A DNA stretch of 64,000 bases. It comes from Thalassospira lucentensis MCCC 1A00383 = DSM 14000. Lineage in GTDB: Bacteria; Pseudomonadota; Alphaproteobacteria; Rhodospirillales; Thalassospiraceae. Where the stretch lies: positions 62,001-126,000 of the forward strand of contig NZ_ATWN01000004.1 in the NCBI RefSeq assembly GCF_000421265.1, read 5' to 3'. The notes under the pieces are model-generated. The model saw only the letters and a list, made by a program, of their open reading frames with translations, was not told the DNA's origin and made no database searches. Of this stretch, positions 16,367 through 24,543 are shown in pieces (the first letter of the stretch is position 1; the number at the start of each line of letters is the position of its first letter). The position numbers and the translations under genes were made by a program.

Positions 16367-17698
16367 ATGGATCGCGCTTTAAAGATGGTCTATTATGATG
16401 ACGTAAAGGTGGAAAAAGACATCTTTGCGCAGCTTTCGCTTGCCGAAAAGCATTTTCAGGGCGCGGGAATGCCGCGTGATGAAAGTGCGACTCGACGTAT
16501 CCTTGACCAGATTCACCGTCAAAGCCGTGCGTTTGCTGCGATCTGCTATGGCTACATGCGCAGCAAGGGAATCGGCGTTGCCGAGGACCTTGGCGAAGGC
16601 CAGCAATGGTACCGCGAAGCGGCGTACTGGTTTAACGAAGAAGCATCATCGGGTGAGTCTATTTCGGCCAACAATCTTGGCTATCTTTATGCCAAGGGGC
16701 TTGGCGTTCAGGAAAATGCCGAAACCGCTGCACACTGGTTTGAAGAAGCCGTTGAATTTGGCTCTGTGGCAGCGCTTTACAATCTTGGTGTGTGCTATCT
16801 GAACGGCTGGGGTGTTCCCCAGGATGATGAAACGGCAATCGAGTATCTGCAGCGCGCGAGCGCACTGAACGATCCGTCAGCAGCCAGTGTTCTTGCCTAT
16901 CTTTATCTTGAAGGCCGTGGTGTCAGCCGCGACCCGTCCAAATCTTTTGAATACAACATGCGCGCGGCACGTGCCGGCAGCGTCGAAGCCGCATCGGCCC
17001 TTGGCTATGCGCTTGGCGTTGGTCTTGGTGCGGAGCGCAATGTGGCCGAAAGCATCAGTTGGTTTGAAATGGCCGCCAGCGAGGGTGACGCATACGCACA
17101 GGCCAATCTTGCGATGTATTTCTGTCATTCTTCGGATCTCAAGCTGTTTAACCGCGGCTGGACGATGTTGACGCATGCCTGTGATCAGGGCGATGTGTCG
17201 GCCAAGTATCAGATGACGCAAATCCTGATTTTTGGCGTGCCGCATCGCGAACCCGATTACGCCGCAGCACTTGATATTGCGATGGATTTGGCTGAGCTTG
17301 GCCATCCCGGCGGTTATCACCTGATTGGGGTGATGTATGAGCATGGCCTTGGCGTGCCTGTTGACATGGTGCGTTCGGCGACATGGTTTGAGCGTGCCGC
17401 ACGCAAAGGGTCTGCCAACGGTCAGGCTGGCCTTGGTCGCTTGTATGCCATCGGCAGTGGCGTGGAACAGGACAATGTGCTGGCTTATTACTGGCTACGT
17501 ATGTCGTCCCCTGCCGAAGGCAGTCAGGCATACCGCGAAATGGAAGCCGTTTTGGCCCGAATGAGTGAAAAAGAACGTCGCGTGGCCGAAAAGTACGTTG
17601 CCGAAAATCCCGGCCCACGCCGCGGAAGCTTTGGTCTGAAACCGCTTGAAAATGGTGTTTTCAAATCGGGTACCAAGTCCGGTAACTACAAAGCATAG
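16367..17698 (+). CDS. Sel1-repeat protein
   Basis: A 443-residue protein made almost wholly of Sel1-like repeats (pattern A..LG..Y..G.GV..D...A..W...AA..G), for example NNLGYLYAKGLGVQENAETA and YLEGRGVSRDPSKS. At least nine repeats run from residue 55 to 390. No signal peptide is evident, so it is probably cytoplasmic. Sel1 proteins scaffold protein complexes and often act in signalling or motility. It lies 95 bases after the TPR gene and is closed by a strong hairpin terminator. GTG 16364 directly before ATG 16367 is an alternative start. Confidence 0.75.
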   Translation: MDRALKMVYYDDVKVEKDIFAQLSLAEKHFQGAGMPRDESATRRILDQIHRQSRAFAAICYGYMRSKGIGVAEDLGEGQQWYREAAYWFNEEASSGESISANNLGYLYAKGLGVQENAETAAHWFEEAVEFGSVAALYNLGVCYLNGWGVPQDDETAIEYLQRASALNDPSAASVLAYLYLEGRGVSRDPSKSFEYNMRAARAGSVEAASALGYALGVGLGAERNVAESISWFEMAASEGDAYAQANLAMYFCHSSDLKLFNRGWTMLTHACDQGDVSAKYQMTQILIFGVPHREPDYAAALDIAMDLAELGHPGGYHLIGVMYEHGLGVPVDMVRSATWFERAARKGSANGQAGLGRLYAIGSGVEQDNVLAYYWLRMSSPAEGSQAYREMEAVLARMSEKERRVAEKYVAENPGPRRGSFGLKPLENGVFKSGTKSGNYKA

Positions 17699-17745
17699 CG
17701 TTTTCGTTGCGGAGATGATGGTCGGGACGAAACGTCCAACGCACT

Positions 17746-17782
17746 AAAAAAAGCCGCCTGCACATGCAGGGCGGCTTTTGTT
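17746..17782. terminator. Bidirectional terminator between Sel1 gene and fliP
   Basis: AAAAGCCGCC and GGCGGCTTTT pair, with TGCA/TGCA extending the stem, flanked by A and T runs on both sides. It can end both the Sel1-gene transcript and the convergent fliP transcript. Confidence 0.85.
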
Positions 17783-17820
17783 TTGGGTGGGTGATTTTTG
17801 GGGTTCGGCGCTTTCGGGGG

Positions 17821-18642
17821 CTACCCCCCGAAACTTTCCACCAAAGACCCGGCAATCAAGTACCAGCCGTCGACCATCACAAAGAAAATCAGCTTGAATG
17901 GTAGCGAAATGATGACAGGTGGCAACATCATCATCCCCATCGACATCAGGATACTTGCAACCACCATGTCGATGATCAAAAACGGAATGAACAACAAGAA
18001 GCCGATTTCAAACGCCCGGCGGAGCTCGCTGATCATAAAGGCCGGGATCAGGGCGCGCAGCGGAATGCTTTCGGGGGTGGTGATTTCGACCTTTGCCAAA
18101 TTAACAAACAATTCGAGGTCGCGGTCGCGTACCTGCGTCATCATGAAATCATGGACCGGGCTTACAGAACGCTCAAACCCTTCGAACTCATCAATGTCGC
18201 CATTGATCATCGGCTGAACGCCCTCATCCCAGACCCTTTCAAGGGTTGGCATCATGATGAACAGGGTCAGGAACATCGCCAGACTGACAAGAACCTGATT
18301 GGGTGGGGACTGCTGAATGCCAAGGGCTGTTCGAAGCAGGCTGAGGACTACGATGATACGGGTAAAGGATGTCACCATCATCAGGATGGCCGGTGCGATG
18401 CTCAGGATCGTGATCAGACCAATCAGCTGAATCATGCGTCCCGATGATGTCACCCCCGGGCCTTCGCCCAGATCAAAATTAAACGTTTGCGCATGAACCG
18501 TATCGCCACCGATCAGAATGGCAATCAGGGGCAGCAGTGACCAGATCGCACATAGCGTCAACCAGCGCGGTGCGCGCCACCGTGCGGGCGACGACGCGGT
18601 CGTGTTGTGCGACGTATCGTTGTGATCAAAAGAACGGCTCAT
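17821..18642 (-). CDS. fliP: Flagellar export gate protein FliP
   Basis: FliP is a core channel subunit of the flagellar type III export gate (FliPQR). The 273-residue product has a signal peptide region (LTLCAIWSLLPLIAILIGGD to VHAQT), as in other FliP proteins, then the family motifs MIQLIGLITILSIAPAILMM, SFTRIIVVLSLLRTALGIQQ, PPNQVLVSLAMFLTLFIM, TPESIPLRALIPAFMISELR and the C-terminal MGMMMLPPVIISLPFKLIFF. The start overlaps the fliO stop by four bases, so the two are coupled. fliQ and fliR lie 4-5 kb away on the other strand. Confidence 0.97.
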   Translation of the reverse strand: MSRSFDHNDTSHNTTASSPARWRAPRWLTLCAIWSLLPLIAILIGGDTVHAQTFNFDLGEGPGVTSSGRMIQLIGLITILSIAPAILMMVTSFTRIIVVLSLLRTALGIQQSPPNQVLVSLAMFLTLFIMMPTLERVWDEGVQPMINGDIDEFEGFERSVSPVHDFMMTQVRDRDLELFVNLAKVEITTPESIPLRALIPAFMISELRRAFEIGFLLFIPFLIIDMVVASILMSMGMMMLPPVIISLPFKLIFFVMVDGWYLIAGSLVESFGG

Positions 18643-19025
18643 ACGGGGGCTTTCCTGTCGGTCGTGTAGATGGTCTTGCGGGTGGCAGACAGGATATCGG
18701 CATCTTTTTCCCCGGCTTCCCGGGGATCTGTAACGTCACTGTCGAGAAGGTCGGTAAAATGGGTGCCGATGTTGCGCTCAACGATCATATCGCCATTTGG
18801 CCCCAACAAGACCAGATGTTCGGTATCATCACGTTTCAGAAGAACAAGACGGCGTTTGGTGTCAACAGGAACCACTTCGACAATGGACAGGCGGCGTTTA
18901 ATACCGCGCCGGTTGATGTTGCGTGCACCAGGCACAAAACGCCGTGCAATCAGGGCAAACACCCCGATAATGCCCAGAACAAAAATCAGGGCAGCAACAA
19001 ACCGGAAATAAGCGCTTAGTTCCAT
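18639..19025 (-). CDS. fliO: Flagellar biosynthesis protein FliO
   Basis: A 128-residue FliO, a small membrane protein that stabilises FliP during export-gate assembly. One N-terminal membrane segment (YFRFVAALIFVLGIIGVFAL) is followed by basic residues and the FliO beta domain (LSIVEVVPVDTKRRLVLLKR, DDTEHLVLLGPNGDMIVER). The C-terminal tail is variable. The overlap with fliP and the topology make the call secure although the family is poorly conserved. Confidence 0.9.
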   Translation of the reverse strand: MELSAYFRFVAALIFVLGIIGVFALIARRFVPGARNINRRGIKRRLSIVEVVPVDTKRRLVLLKRDDTEHLVLLGPNGDMIVERNIGTHFTDLLDSDVTDPREAGEKDADILSATRKTIYTTDRKAPV

Positions 19026-19196
19026 CAGGTAGTCATCCCCGTGATCGACCCGAGACTGTCCAAAAGTGACGTCTTACCCGCAACGACCATATTTCTGTTT
19101 ACCGCGACCACACCGGTCACACAAGAAGTCAAACCGATGTTCGCACCGGTAAGGCGTTTGAAATCAGCCTTTTGCCACCATGGAAATCAAAATCCC

Positions 19197-19532
19197 TTAT
19201 CGGGTTTTGGCCGCATGGGCATAGGCGTTTGTGGCCTGTGCAGTGTTACTGATGCCCCGCAATTGACGTTGAAGGTCGGCGTATTCCTGTTCCATATTGG
19301 TTTCAAACAGGGCCAATTCATCGGTAAGGGCGGCAAGCAGCGGTGTCACATCGGTGCGTTGTTCCGGGTTCATGGAACGGGCCTGCGCACACAGATCGGC
19401 AACTTTGGTTTCAAGGGCTGAAAGCTCAACAACCTTGCCGTCTTCAAGATACCGCTGACTGGTTCGGATCAGCGACAATACGCGCTTTAGATCCTTCTTG
19501 AACTGATCGGGTTTGAAATGTTCAGGGCTCAT
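19197..19532 (-). CDS. Small helical flagellar-locus protein, possible chaperone
   Basis: A 111-residue, charged, all-helical protein (KKDLKRVLSLIRTSQRYLED, VELSALETKVADLCAQARSM, ELALFETNMEQEYADLQRQL) without signal or membrane segment. I do not recognise a named family. Size, helical make-up and location between export genes resemble FlgN- or FliT-like export chaperones, which is inference only. Its ATG overlaps the TGA of the FlhB-domain gene upstream (positions 19529-19532), so the two are translationally coupled. A 170-base gap separates it from fliO in the same direction. Confidence 0.6.
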   Translation of the reverse strand: MSPEHFKPDQFKKDLKRVLSLIRTSQRYLEDGKVVELSALETKVADLCAQARSMNPEQRTDVTPLLAALTDELALFETNMEQEYADLQRQLRGISNTAQATNAYAHAAKTR

Positions 19533-19945
19533 GATTGGCCTTCCCCGTTTCGATCACCTGATGGTGCAGCCGCGACCCTGTCGGTCGGCTCGGTCTGACT
19601 GCGCGATGGATCGCCGTAAATACGGTTGATCCGGTATATATAGTTCAAAATCTCGGCGACGGCAGCAAACGCTTCAAGCGGAATTTCGCTTTCGACTTCA
19701 ACCGCCATCAGTATTTCCGTCAGATCGGTGTCCTTGCGGACCTTGATCCCATTGGCAAAGGCGACTTGCAATATCTGTTCCGCAACGCCGCCTTCGCCCT
19801 TTGCACTAAGGACCGGGGCGTTGTCACGACCATGCGCATAGCGAAGGGCAACAGCCTTTTGCTCAGACGTTCCGGGCGCGGCAAATTTTTCCGTTTTGGA
19901 TGCCGGTGCGTCCGTTATGTCATATGTGGGTTTTTTCCCGCTCAT
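19529..19945 (-). CDS. Stand-alone FlhB C-terminal domain protein
   Basis: A 138-residue homologue of the cytoplasmic domain of FlhB/YscU export-switch proteins: KAVALRYAHGRDNAPVLSAKG, then AEQILQVAFANGIKVRKDTD and LEAFAAVAEILNYIYRINRI. The membrane domain and the NPTH autocleavage site of true FlhB are absent. Full-length flhB is 3.4 kb away. Such FlhB2/FlhX-like proteins can partly replace the FlhB C-terminal domain or tune substrate switching. ATG 19945 has an AAGGG site; an ATG four codons upstream is less well placed. Confidence 0.85.
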   Translation of the reverse strand: MSGKKPTYDITDAPASKTEKFAAPGTSEQKAVALRYAHGRDNAPVLSAKGEGGVAEQILQVAFANGIKVRKDTDLTEILMAVEVESEIPLEAFAAVAEILNYIYRINRIYGDPSRSQTEPTDRVAAAPSGDRNGEGQS

Positions 19946-20172
19946 ACTGCCCTTCAACCCGGGACGCCTTTTGCCTGAATTTCAAATCTCAGGTTCGACC
20001 ATAGACCCGAGATGGTCAACAAATCGTTGTCGACCCAGTTCACCACAGAAAGTTGCAATATAAGAGGACAGATGTCCGGGCCGGATTTAGGATATCCGCG
20101 ACGTTAACGGCGGGTATCGGTTAAACGGGCACTGGAAATGGTGCCGCCCGGCGCGGGGGAACGGATCAAACG

Positions 20173-20451
20173 TCAGCTATCATCGGCGTCCTTGCCGATG
20201 TCAGCTTCTTTTTCGACCGTTTTGGCGGATGGCGATGAAGATTGTCCGAGATGACGAATAAGGTCTTCGCTGACGGCAGCAGAACGGTTTTCTTCCTGAA
20301 TGCGGTCATAAAGTTCGCGTCGCAGGACCTGAACGTCTTCAGGGAATGTGAAGCCGAGCTTAACGGTCTTGCCACGGACCTCAACGACAGTGACCTCGAT
20401 ATTGTCGTCAATGACAACGGAGTCGCCGACTTTTCGTGTGAGATAGAGCAT
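20173..20451 (-). CDS. csrA: Carbon storage regulator CsrA with C-terminal extension
   Basis: CsrA binds GGA motifs in mRNA leaders and controls translation, often of flagellin. ATG 20451 (MLYLTRKVGDSVVIDDNIEV) is the family start, with GGGA upstream. The core to about residue 56 has the conserved first strand and the RNA-binding Arg in VLRRELYDRIQEEN. About 35 further residues, Ser/Lys/Asp rich, follow, against a usual total length near 61. Many alphaproteobacteria use FlbT instead of CsrA for flagellin control, so its place inside the flagellar locus is notable. Confidence 0.93.
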   Translation of the reverse strand: MLYLTRKVGDSVVIDDNIEVTVVEVRGKTVKLGFTFPEDVQVLRRELYDRIQEENRSAAVSEDLIRHLGQSSSPSAKTVEKEADIGKDADDS

Positions 20452-20584
20452 ACGGTGTCCCGGTTTCGCTAGATGGCAAACATAATTTACCAGATCGTGC
20501 ACAATATGCCCGCTTTCAAACGCGCGGTCTAGTACCAGCCTTCATTTGCGAGAAATCTATGCGAATTCAAGGATGTTTTCGGCT

Positions 20585-20602
20585 CTGGCACGCTTCATGC
20601 AT
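20585..20602 (+). promoter_or_regulatory. Sigma54 promoter for flgB operon
   Basis: CTGGCACGCTTCATGCAT matches TGGCACG-N4-TTGCA with one mismatch; GG (20587-20588) and GC (20599-20600) are ten bases apart. Transcription would start near 20611, with a leader of about 120 bases before flgB. It lies in the csrA-flgB divergent gap. Confidence 0.82.
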
Positions 20603-20734
20603 TTAGGTTGGCAGGATTGTTCGGCGCGGCAAAAATCGCCTCTTTGATCAAACCGGCCCCGCAAGGGCAATAGCGTTAACGTCGGCTTTACCCGCTCACC
20701 CAATACTGAGCAAAGCGCAGACAAGGAGCAGAAA

Positions 20735-21136
20735 ATGGATATCGGCAAACTTGGCATGTTCGCCAACCTTAAAGAAAAGATGGACTGGCTGACACAGCGT
20801 CAGGAAGTCATTGCGCAGAACATCGCCAACTCCGATACGCCCAATTACCGCCCCGACGATCTGAAAAAATTCGATCCGAAGAATATCGGCCGTGATCGCC
20901 AGTTCATTCTGGCCATGAACGCGACCACGCCGGGCCACAGCCAGGGCCTGCATAAACCGCAAAACTTCAAGGACGAGGAAGTGCGCAAGAACTACGAAGT
21001 CGCACCGGGTAAAAATGCCGTGATCCTTGAAGAACAAATGGTCAAGATGAACGAAAACCAAGTCGATTATCAAACCATGACCCGTCTGTATTCCAAGCAG
21101 AAATCGATGTTCATTTCCGCCCTCGGCCGCATCTAA
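20735..21136 (+). CDS. flgB: Flagellar proximal rod protein FlgB
   Basis: A 133-residue rod protein at the base of the flagellar axis. It shows the N-terminal rod signature RQEVIAQNIANSDTPNYRPD and the C-terminal helix MVKMNENQVDYQTMTRLYSK that together form the rod coiled coil. It is the first gene of flgB-flgC-fliE-fliQ-fliR-flhB, preceded by a good ribosome site (AAGGAG) and a sigma54 promoter. Confidence 0.97.
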   Translation: MDIGKLGMFANLKEKMDWLTQRQEVIAQNIANSDTPNYRPDDLKKFDPKNIGRDRQFILAMNATTPGHSQGLHKPQNFKDEEVRKNYEVAPGKNAVILEEQMVKMNENQVDYQTMTRLYSKQKSMFISALGRI

Positions 21137-21159
21137 CCCGATCGTAGAGAGTTAAAATC

Positions 21160-21567
21160 ATGGAACTTTACAAAGCTTTTCAAATCTCTGCTGCTGGTAT
21201 GCGCGCCCAGGGGACCCGTCTTCGTATTGCCGCGGAAAACGTTGCCAACGCCGATAGCCTTCCGACCCAGCCGGGACAGGACCCATATCGCCGTAAACTT
21301 CTGACATTCAAGAATGTCATGGACCGCGAAGTCGGTGTTGAAATGGTTAAGGTCAATAAGGTCGTGCCTGATCGCTCCGATTTTGGTATGAAGTACGAAC
21401 CAAGCCATCCAGCAGCCAACGATCAGGGCTACGTTCAGACCCCGAATGTCGAAACACTGGTTGAAATGATGGACATGCGCGAAGCACAGCGTTCCTATGA
21501 GGCCAACCTCAATGTGATCCAGTCATCGCGCAGCATGTTGCTCAAGACCCTTGATATCCTGCAATAA
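21160..21567 (+). CDS. flgC: Flagellar proximal rod protein FlgC
   Basis: A 135-residue rod protein. The N terminus carries ISAAGMRAQGTRLRIAAENVANADS and the C terminus has VETLVEMMDMREAQRSYEAN, both standard for FlgC. The internal DRSDFGMKYEPSHPAANDQGYV segment is also conserved. It lies 23 bases after flgB and 45 bases before fliE. Confidence 0.97.
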   Translation: MELYKAFQISAAGMRAQGTRLRIAAENVANADSLPTQPGQDPYRRKLLTFKNVMDREVGVEMVKVNKVVPDRSDFGMKYEPSHPAANDQGYVQTPNVETLVEMMDMREAQRSYEANLNVIQSSRSMLLKTLDILQ

Positions 21568-21612
21568 GCAGTCATATCTAAAGGACCAAGACAAGTTTAA
21601 GGATCTCAACCG

Positions 21613-21939
21613 ATGGTCTCCAGCTTCAACGATGCCATTTCTGCCTACCGCAATGCGGCTGCGGGCAAGACCGATACCGTTGCCGAACGTGTCACCGGTA
21701 CGGGCAATACCGTTGATCCGGGGGAAAGTTTTGCCGACATGGTCCGCGGGGCGGCATATGATGCCCGCGATACCATGGTCAACAGCGAACAGATGACCCA
21801 AAAGGCGATTACCGGCGATGCTGAACTCCACGAAGTTGTGACGGCGGTTTCGGCGGCTGAAGTAACCCTGAGAACTGTGGTTGGGGTGCGTGACAAAGCT
21901 GTTGAGGCGTATCAAAGCATCCTGAACATGCCGGTCTGA
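21613..21939 (+). CDS. fliE: Flagellar hook-basal body protein FliE
   Basis: FliE links the MS ring to the rod and is the first export substrate. The 108-residue product ends with the conserved EVVTAVSAAEVTLRTVVGVRD and KAVEAYQSILNMPV. An AAGGA site lies at the proper distance. A strong terminator at 21965-21993 follows, so downstream fliQ needs read-through or its own promoter. Confidence 0.94.
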   Translation: MVSSFNDAISAYRNAAAGKTDTVAERVTGTGNTVDPGESFADMVRGAAYDARDTMVNSEQMTQKAITGDAELHEVVTAVSAAEVTLRTVVGVRDKAVEAYQSILNMPV

Positions 21940-21964
21940 ATGCAGGCGTTATGACGTAAAGACG

Positions 21965-21993
21965 AAACCGCACGATAGACCGTGCGGTTTTTT
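21965..21993 (+). terminator. Intrinsic terminator after fliE
   Basis: AAACCGCACG and CGTGCGGTTT form a stem with a six-base loop, followed by TTTTTGTTTTT on the plus strand. Confidence 0.9.
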
Positions 21994-22112
21994 GTTTTTG
22001 AAGAACCATTTGATACAACAGGAAATCATGGCAATCGGGCGGCCATATCCTGTATGAAGAATGAACCGGCGGCATGATCGCCAGCAAGAGCACGACGAGG
22101 CGGGAAGACCAG

Positions 22113-22382
22113 ATGGATCAAGCGGAAATCATGGATGTGGCCTATGACGCAGTTTGGACGCTGCTCAAGGTGACCACGCCGCTGATGTTGATCGCACTTG
22201 GGGTCGGTCTGGTCATCGCGCTGTTTCAGGCCCTGACACAGATTCAGGAAATGACACTGACGTTCGTGCCAAAAATCCTCGTGATTTTTGTGGCTCTTCT
22301 GGTGTTGTTACCCTGGATGATGACGGAAATGGTCGAGTTTATGGGCCGGATGGTTGATCATTTCATCGGACTGCCAAATTAG
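22113..22382 (+). CDS. fliQ: Flagellar export gate protein FliQ
   Basis: FliQ is the small two-helix subunit of the FliPQR export gate. The 89-residue product (from ATG 22113, with GGGAAG upstream) has two membrane helices: VWTLLKVTTPLMLIALGVGLVIALFQ and LVIFVALLVLLPWMMTEM, with the conserved linker ALTQIQEMTLTFVPKIL between them. An earlier in-frame ATG at 22074 gives an unsupported extension. Confidence 0.95.
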   Translation: MDQAEIMDVAYDAVWTLLKVTTPLMLIALGVGLVIALFQALTQIQEMTLTFVPKILVIFVALLVLLPWMMTEMVEFMGRMVDHFIGLPN

Positions 22383-22484
22383 CGACGGCTCGCACGAACT
22401 GTTTCATCTTTTAACCGCGACACGTCCCCGTCGTCCCGGCACCACCATTCGCTCCGTTTCTTAACCCAAGGCAGCCAAGGCAAG

Positions 22485-23249
22485 ATGGATCTTCAGGAGT
22501 TTCTTACTCTTAACGTCTATGTCGTCCTGATGAGTTTCGCCAGGGTCGGGGCCGCCTTTATGTATATGCCCGGTATCGGGGCGAGAAGTGTCCCCGCGCG
22601 CGCGCGTCTTTTATTTGCTTTTTGGGTCGCGGTGGTGATTTCCCCGCTTGCGGGGCCTTTGTTCCCGCCTCAGCCTGCGGATGCGGCGTCTTTGCTGTTG
22701 GCTATTGGGTATGAAATTACGGTCGGGCTTTTCTTTGCCTTGTTCGCGCAAGTCATGCTGGCCGGTTTGCAAACAGCGGGGGGCATTATTGCCTACCTGT
22801 CATCGATGGCGAACGCCTTTTCATCGGACCCGTTATCAGGCGCGCAAAGCGCGGTGACCGGCAACCTGTTGATTCAGGTCGGGATTGTCTTGTTGTTTGC
22901 CACCGGGATGGACCATTTGATGATCCAGGCCTTGTTTGAAAGCTATTCGCTGTTTCCGCCCGGCGGGGCCTTGCCGGTTGGCGATATGAGTGAGTTTTTC
23001 GCCCATGCGATCAGTGACAGCTTCATGATTGCCGCCCAAATATCGGCACCGTTCCTGATTGTTGCGCTGGTATTGCAAATCGCACTCGGATTGTTAAATA
23101 AACTGATGCCGCAATTACCGGTTTTCTTCGTTGCCATGCCTGTTCAAATTGGGTTGGCGCTGCTTTTATTGACGCTGGCATTGCCATCCATGATGATGGT
23201 GTTTCTTGAATACTACGAAAACGGACTTGAGGCATTTATCAATCCGTAG
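22485..23249 (+). CDS. fliR: Flagellar export gate protein FliR
   Basis: FliR is the 254-residue, multi-pass subunit at the base of the FliPQR gate. Motifs include FARVGAAFMYMPGIGARSVP near the N terminus, FALFAQVMLAGLQTAGGII, the FSSDPLSGAQ stretch and ISAPFLIVALVLQIALGLLN KLMPQLPVF toward the end. It lies 100 bases after fliQ and 50 before flhB; AAGG precedes the start. Confidence 0.96.
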   Translation: MDLQEFLTLNVYVVLMSFARVGAAFMYMPGIGARSVPARARLLFAFWVAVVISPLAGPLFPPQPADAASLLLAIGYEITVGLFFALFAQVMLAGLQTAGGIIAYLSSMANAFSSDPLSGAQSAVTGNLLIQVGIVLLFATGMDHLMIQALFESYSLFPPGGALPVGDMSEFFAHAISDSFMIAAQISAPFLIVALVLQIALGLLNKLMPQLPVFFVAMPVQIGLALLLLTLALPSMMMVFLEYYENGLEAFINP

Positions 23250-23301
23250 GGCAGAGTGCTCCGATTGTCGGGGTGATGCTCTGGCCATGAATGGGTAGCC
23301 A

Positions 23302-24372
23302 ATGGCAGAAGAAGACGACAGCCAAAAGACAGAAGACCCCACAAGTAAAAAGCTTGAAGACGCGCGCAAAAAGGGTCAGGTGCCGGTTTCCAAGGAAGTC
23401 GGTAACTTCATGCTGTTGTTTGGTGGCGGTCTTGTCCTGATGATGCTTGGGCCGAGCATGGCCGAAGCTGTTCGCGACCTCTCGCTTGGCTTTATTGAAC
23501 ATCCACACATGATTGATGTCAGCCGGGCAGGCATGCCGATCCTGTTTAAGGATGTGATGCTGGGCATGCTGTGGGTTCTGGGCATCCCGTTTGTGCTTTT
23601 GGTTTTCTTTGCAGCGGCCGGTCATCTGTTACAGAACGGCCTTGTGGTGGCCCTTGACCGGATCGAACCAAAGCCAGAAAAGCTTAATCCACTTAAAGGG
23701 CTTAAAAATCAGTTTTCGATGAAAACGATGGTTGAGTTCGTCAAGAATGTCTCAAAGCTTTTGCTGGTTGGTGTCGTTCTTACACTTGTGATCATGCCAG
23801 AACTGGTTGATGTCGAACTGTACCCCCAAATACCATTGGCCTTAACGCTTGAGCGTCTCTACGACATGATTGTGATTTTGTTGATTGCGACCATTTCACT
23901 GACGGCCGTGATTGCCGGGTTGGACTTTGCTTACCAACGGTATGAGTTCAACAAGCAGATGAAAATGTCCAAGCAGGAAATCAAGGACGAATATAAGCAG
24001 ACCGAAGGCAGCCCGGAAATCAAGGCCAAGGTCCGTCAAATCCGCATGCAACGTGCTCAGCAACGCATGATGTCCAATGTGCCTGACGCCGATGTTGTCA
24101 TCACCAACCCGACACATTTTGCGGTCGCACTTAAATACGACATTGATACGATGGGCGCCCCGATGTGTGTTGCCAAGGGGCAGGACAACATCGCGCTTAA
24201 AATCCGTGAAGTGGCCGAAGAAAACGGTGTCACGGTGATGGAAAACCCGCCGGTTGCCCGTGCGCTGTTTGCCACGGTCGAAATCGATCAGGAAGTTCCC
24301 CCCGAACATTACAAAGCCGTGGCCGAAATCATTTCCTTCGTCTTCCGTCAAAAAGGCAAGAAGCTGGGATAG
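23302..24372 (+). CDS. flhB: Flagellar export switch protein FlhB
   Basis: FlhB is the export-apparatus protein that switches from rod/hook to filament substrates after cleaving itself. The 356-residue protein has the N-terminal signature DDSQKTEDPTSKKLEDARKKG, four membrane helices (about 30-210), the long linker helix and the autocleavage site NPTH at residues 269-272, the same numbering as the E. coli protein. The C-terminal domain (ALKYDIDTMGAPMCVAKGQD, PPVARALFATVEIDQEVPPE) is complete. It is the last flagellar gene here. Confidence 0.97.
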   Translation: MAEEDDSQKTEDPTSKKLEDARKKGQVPVSKEVGNFMLLFGGGLVLMMLGPSMAEAVRDLSLGFIEHPHMIDVSRAGMPILFKDVMLGMLWVLGIPFVLLVFFAAAGHLLQNGLVVALDRIEPKPEKLNPLKGLKNQFSMKTMVEFVKNVSKLLLVGVVLTLVIMPELVDVELYPQIPLALTLERLYDMIVILLIATISLTAVIAGLDFAYQRYEFNKQMKMSKQEIKDEYKQTEGSPEIKAKVRQIRMQRAQQRMMSNVPDADVVITNPTHFAVALKYDIDTMGAPMCVAKGQDNIALKIREVAEENGVTVMENPPVARALFATVEIDQEVPPEHYKAVAEIISFVFRQKGKKLG

Positions 24373-24543
24373 CGGACTTATTGCCAAATTGTGAATTCCG
24401 CCCGGCTGCGGCGTTTCGACATTTTTCCACCTCAATTTCGGCATGATCCTGATTGAAAACGCGCAGCTTCTAAACAGCGTGCTCCTTTGGCATGAATGCC
24501 ATACGGGGGATGCGTTGCGCCAACCAACTGAAAGTGGAAAATA

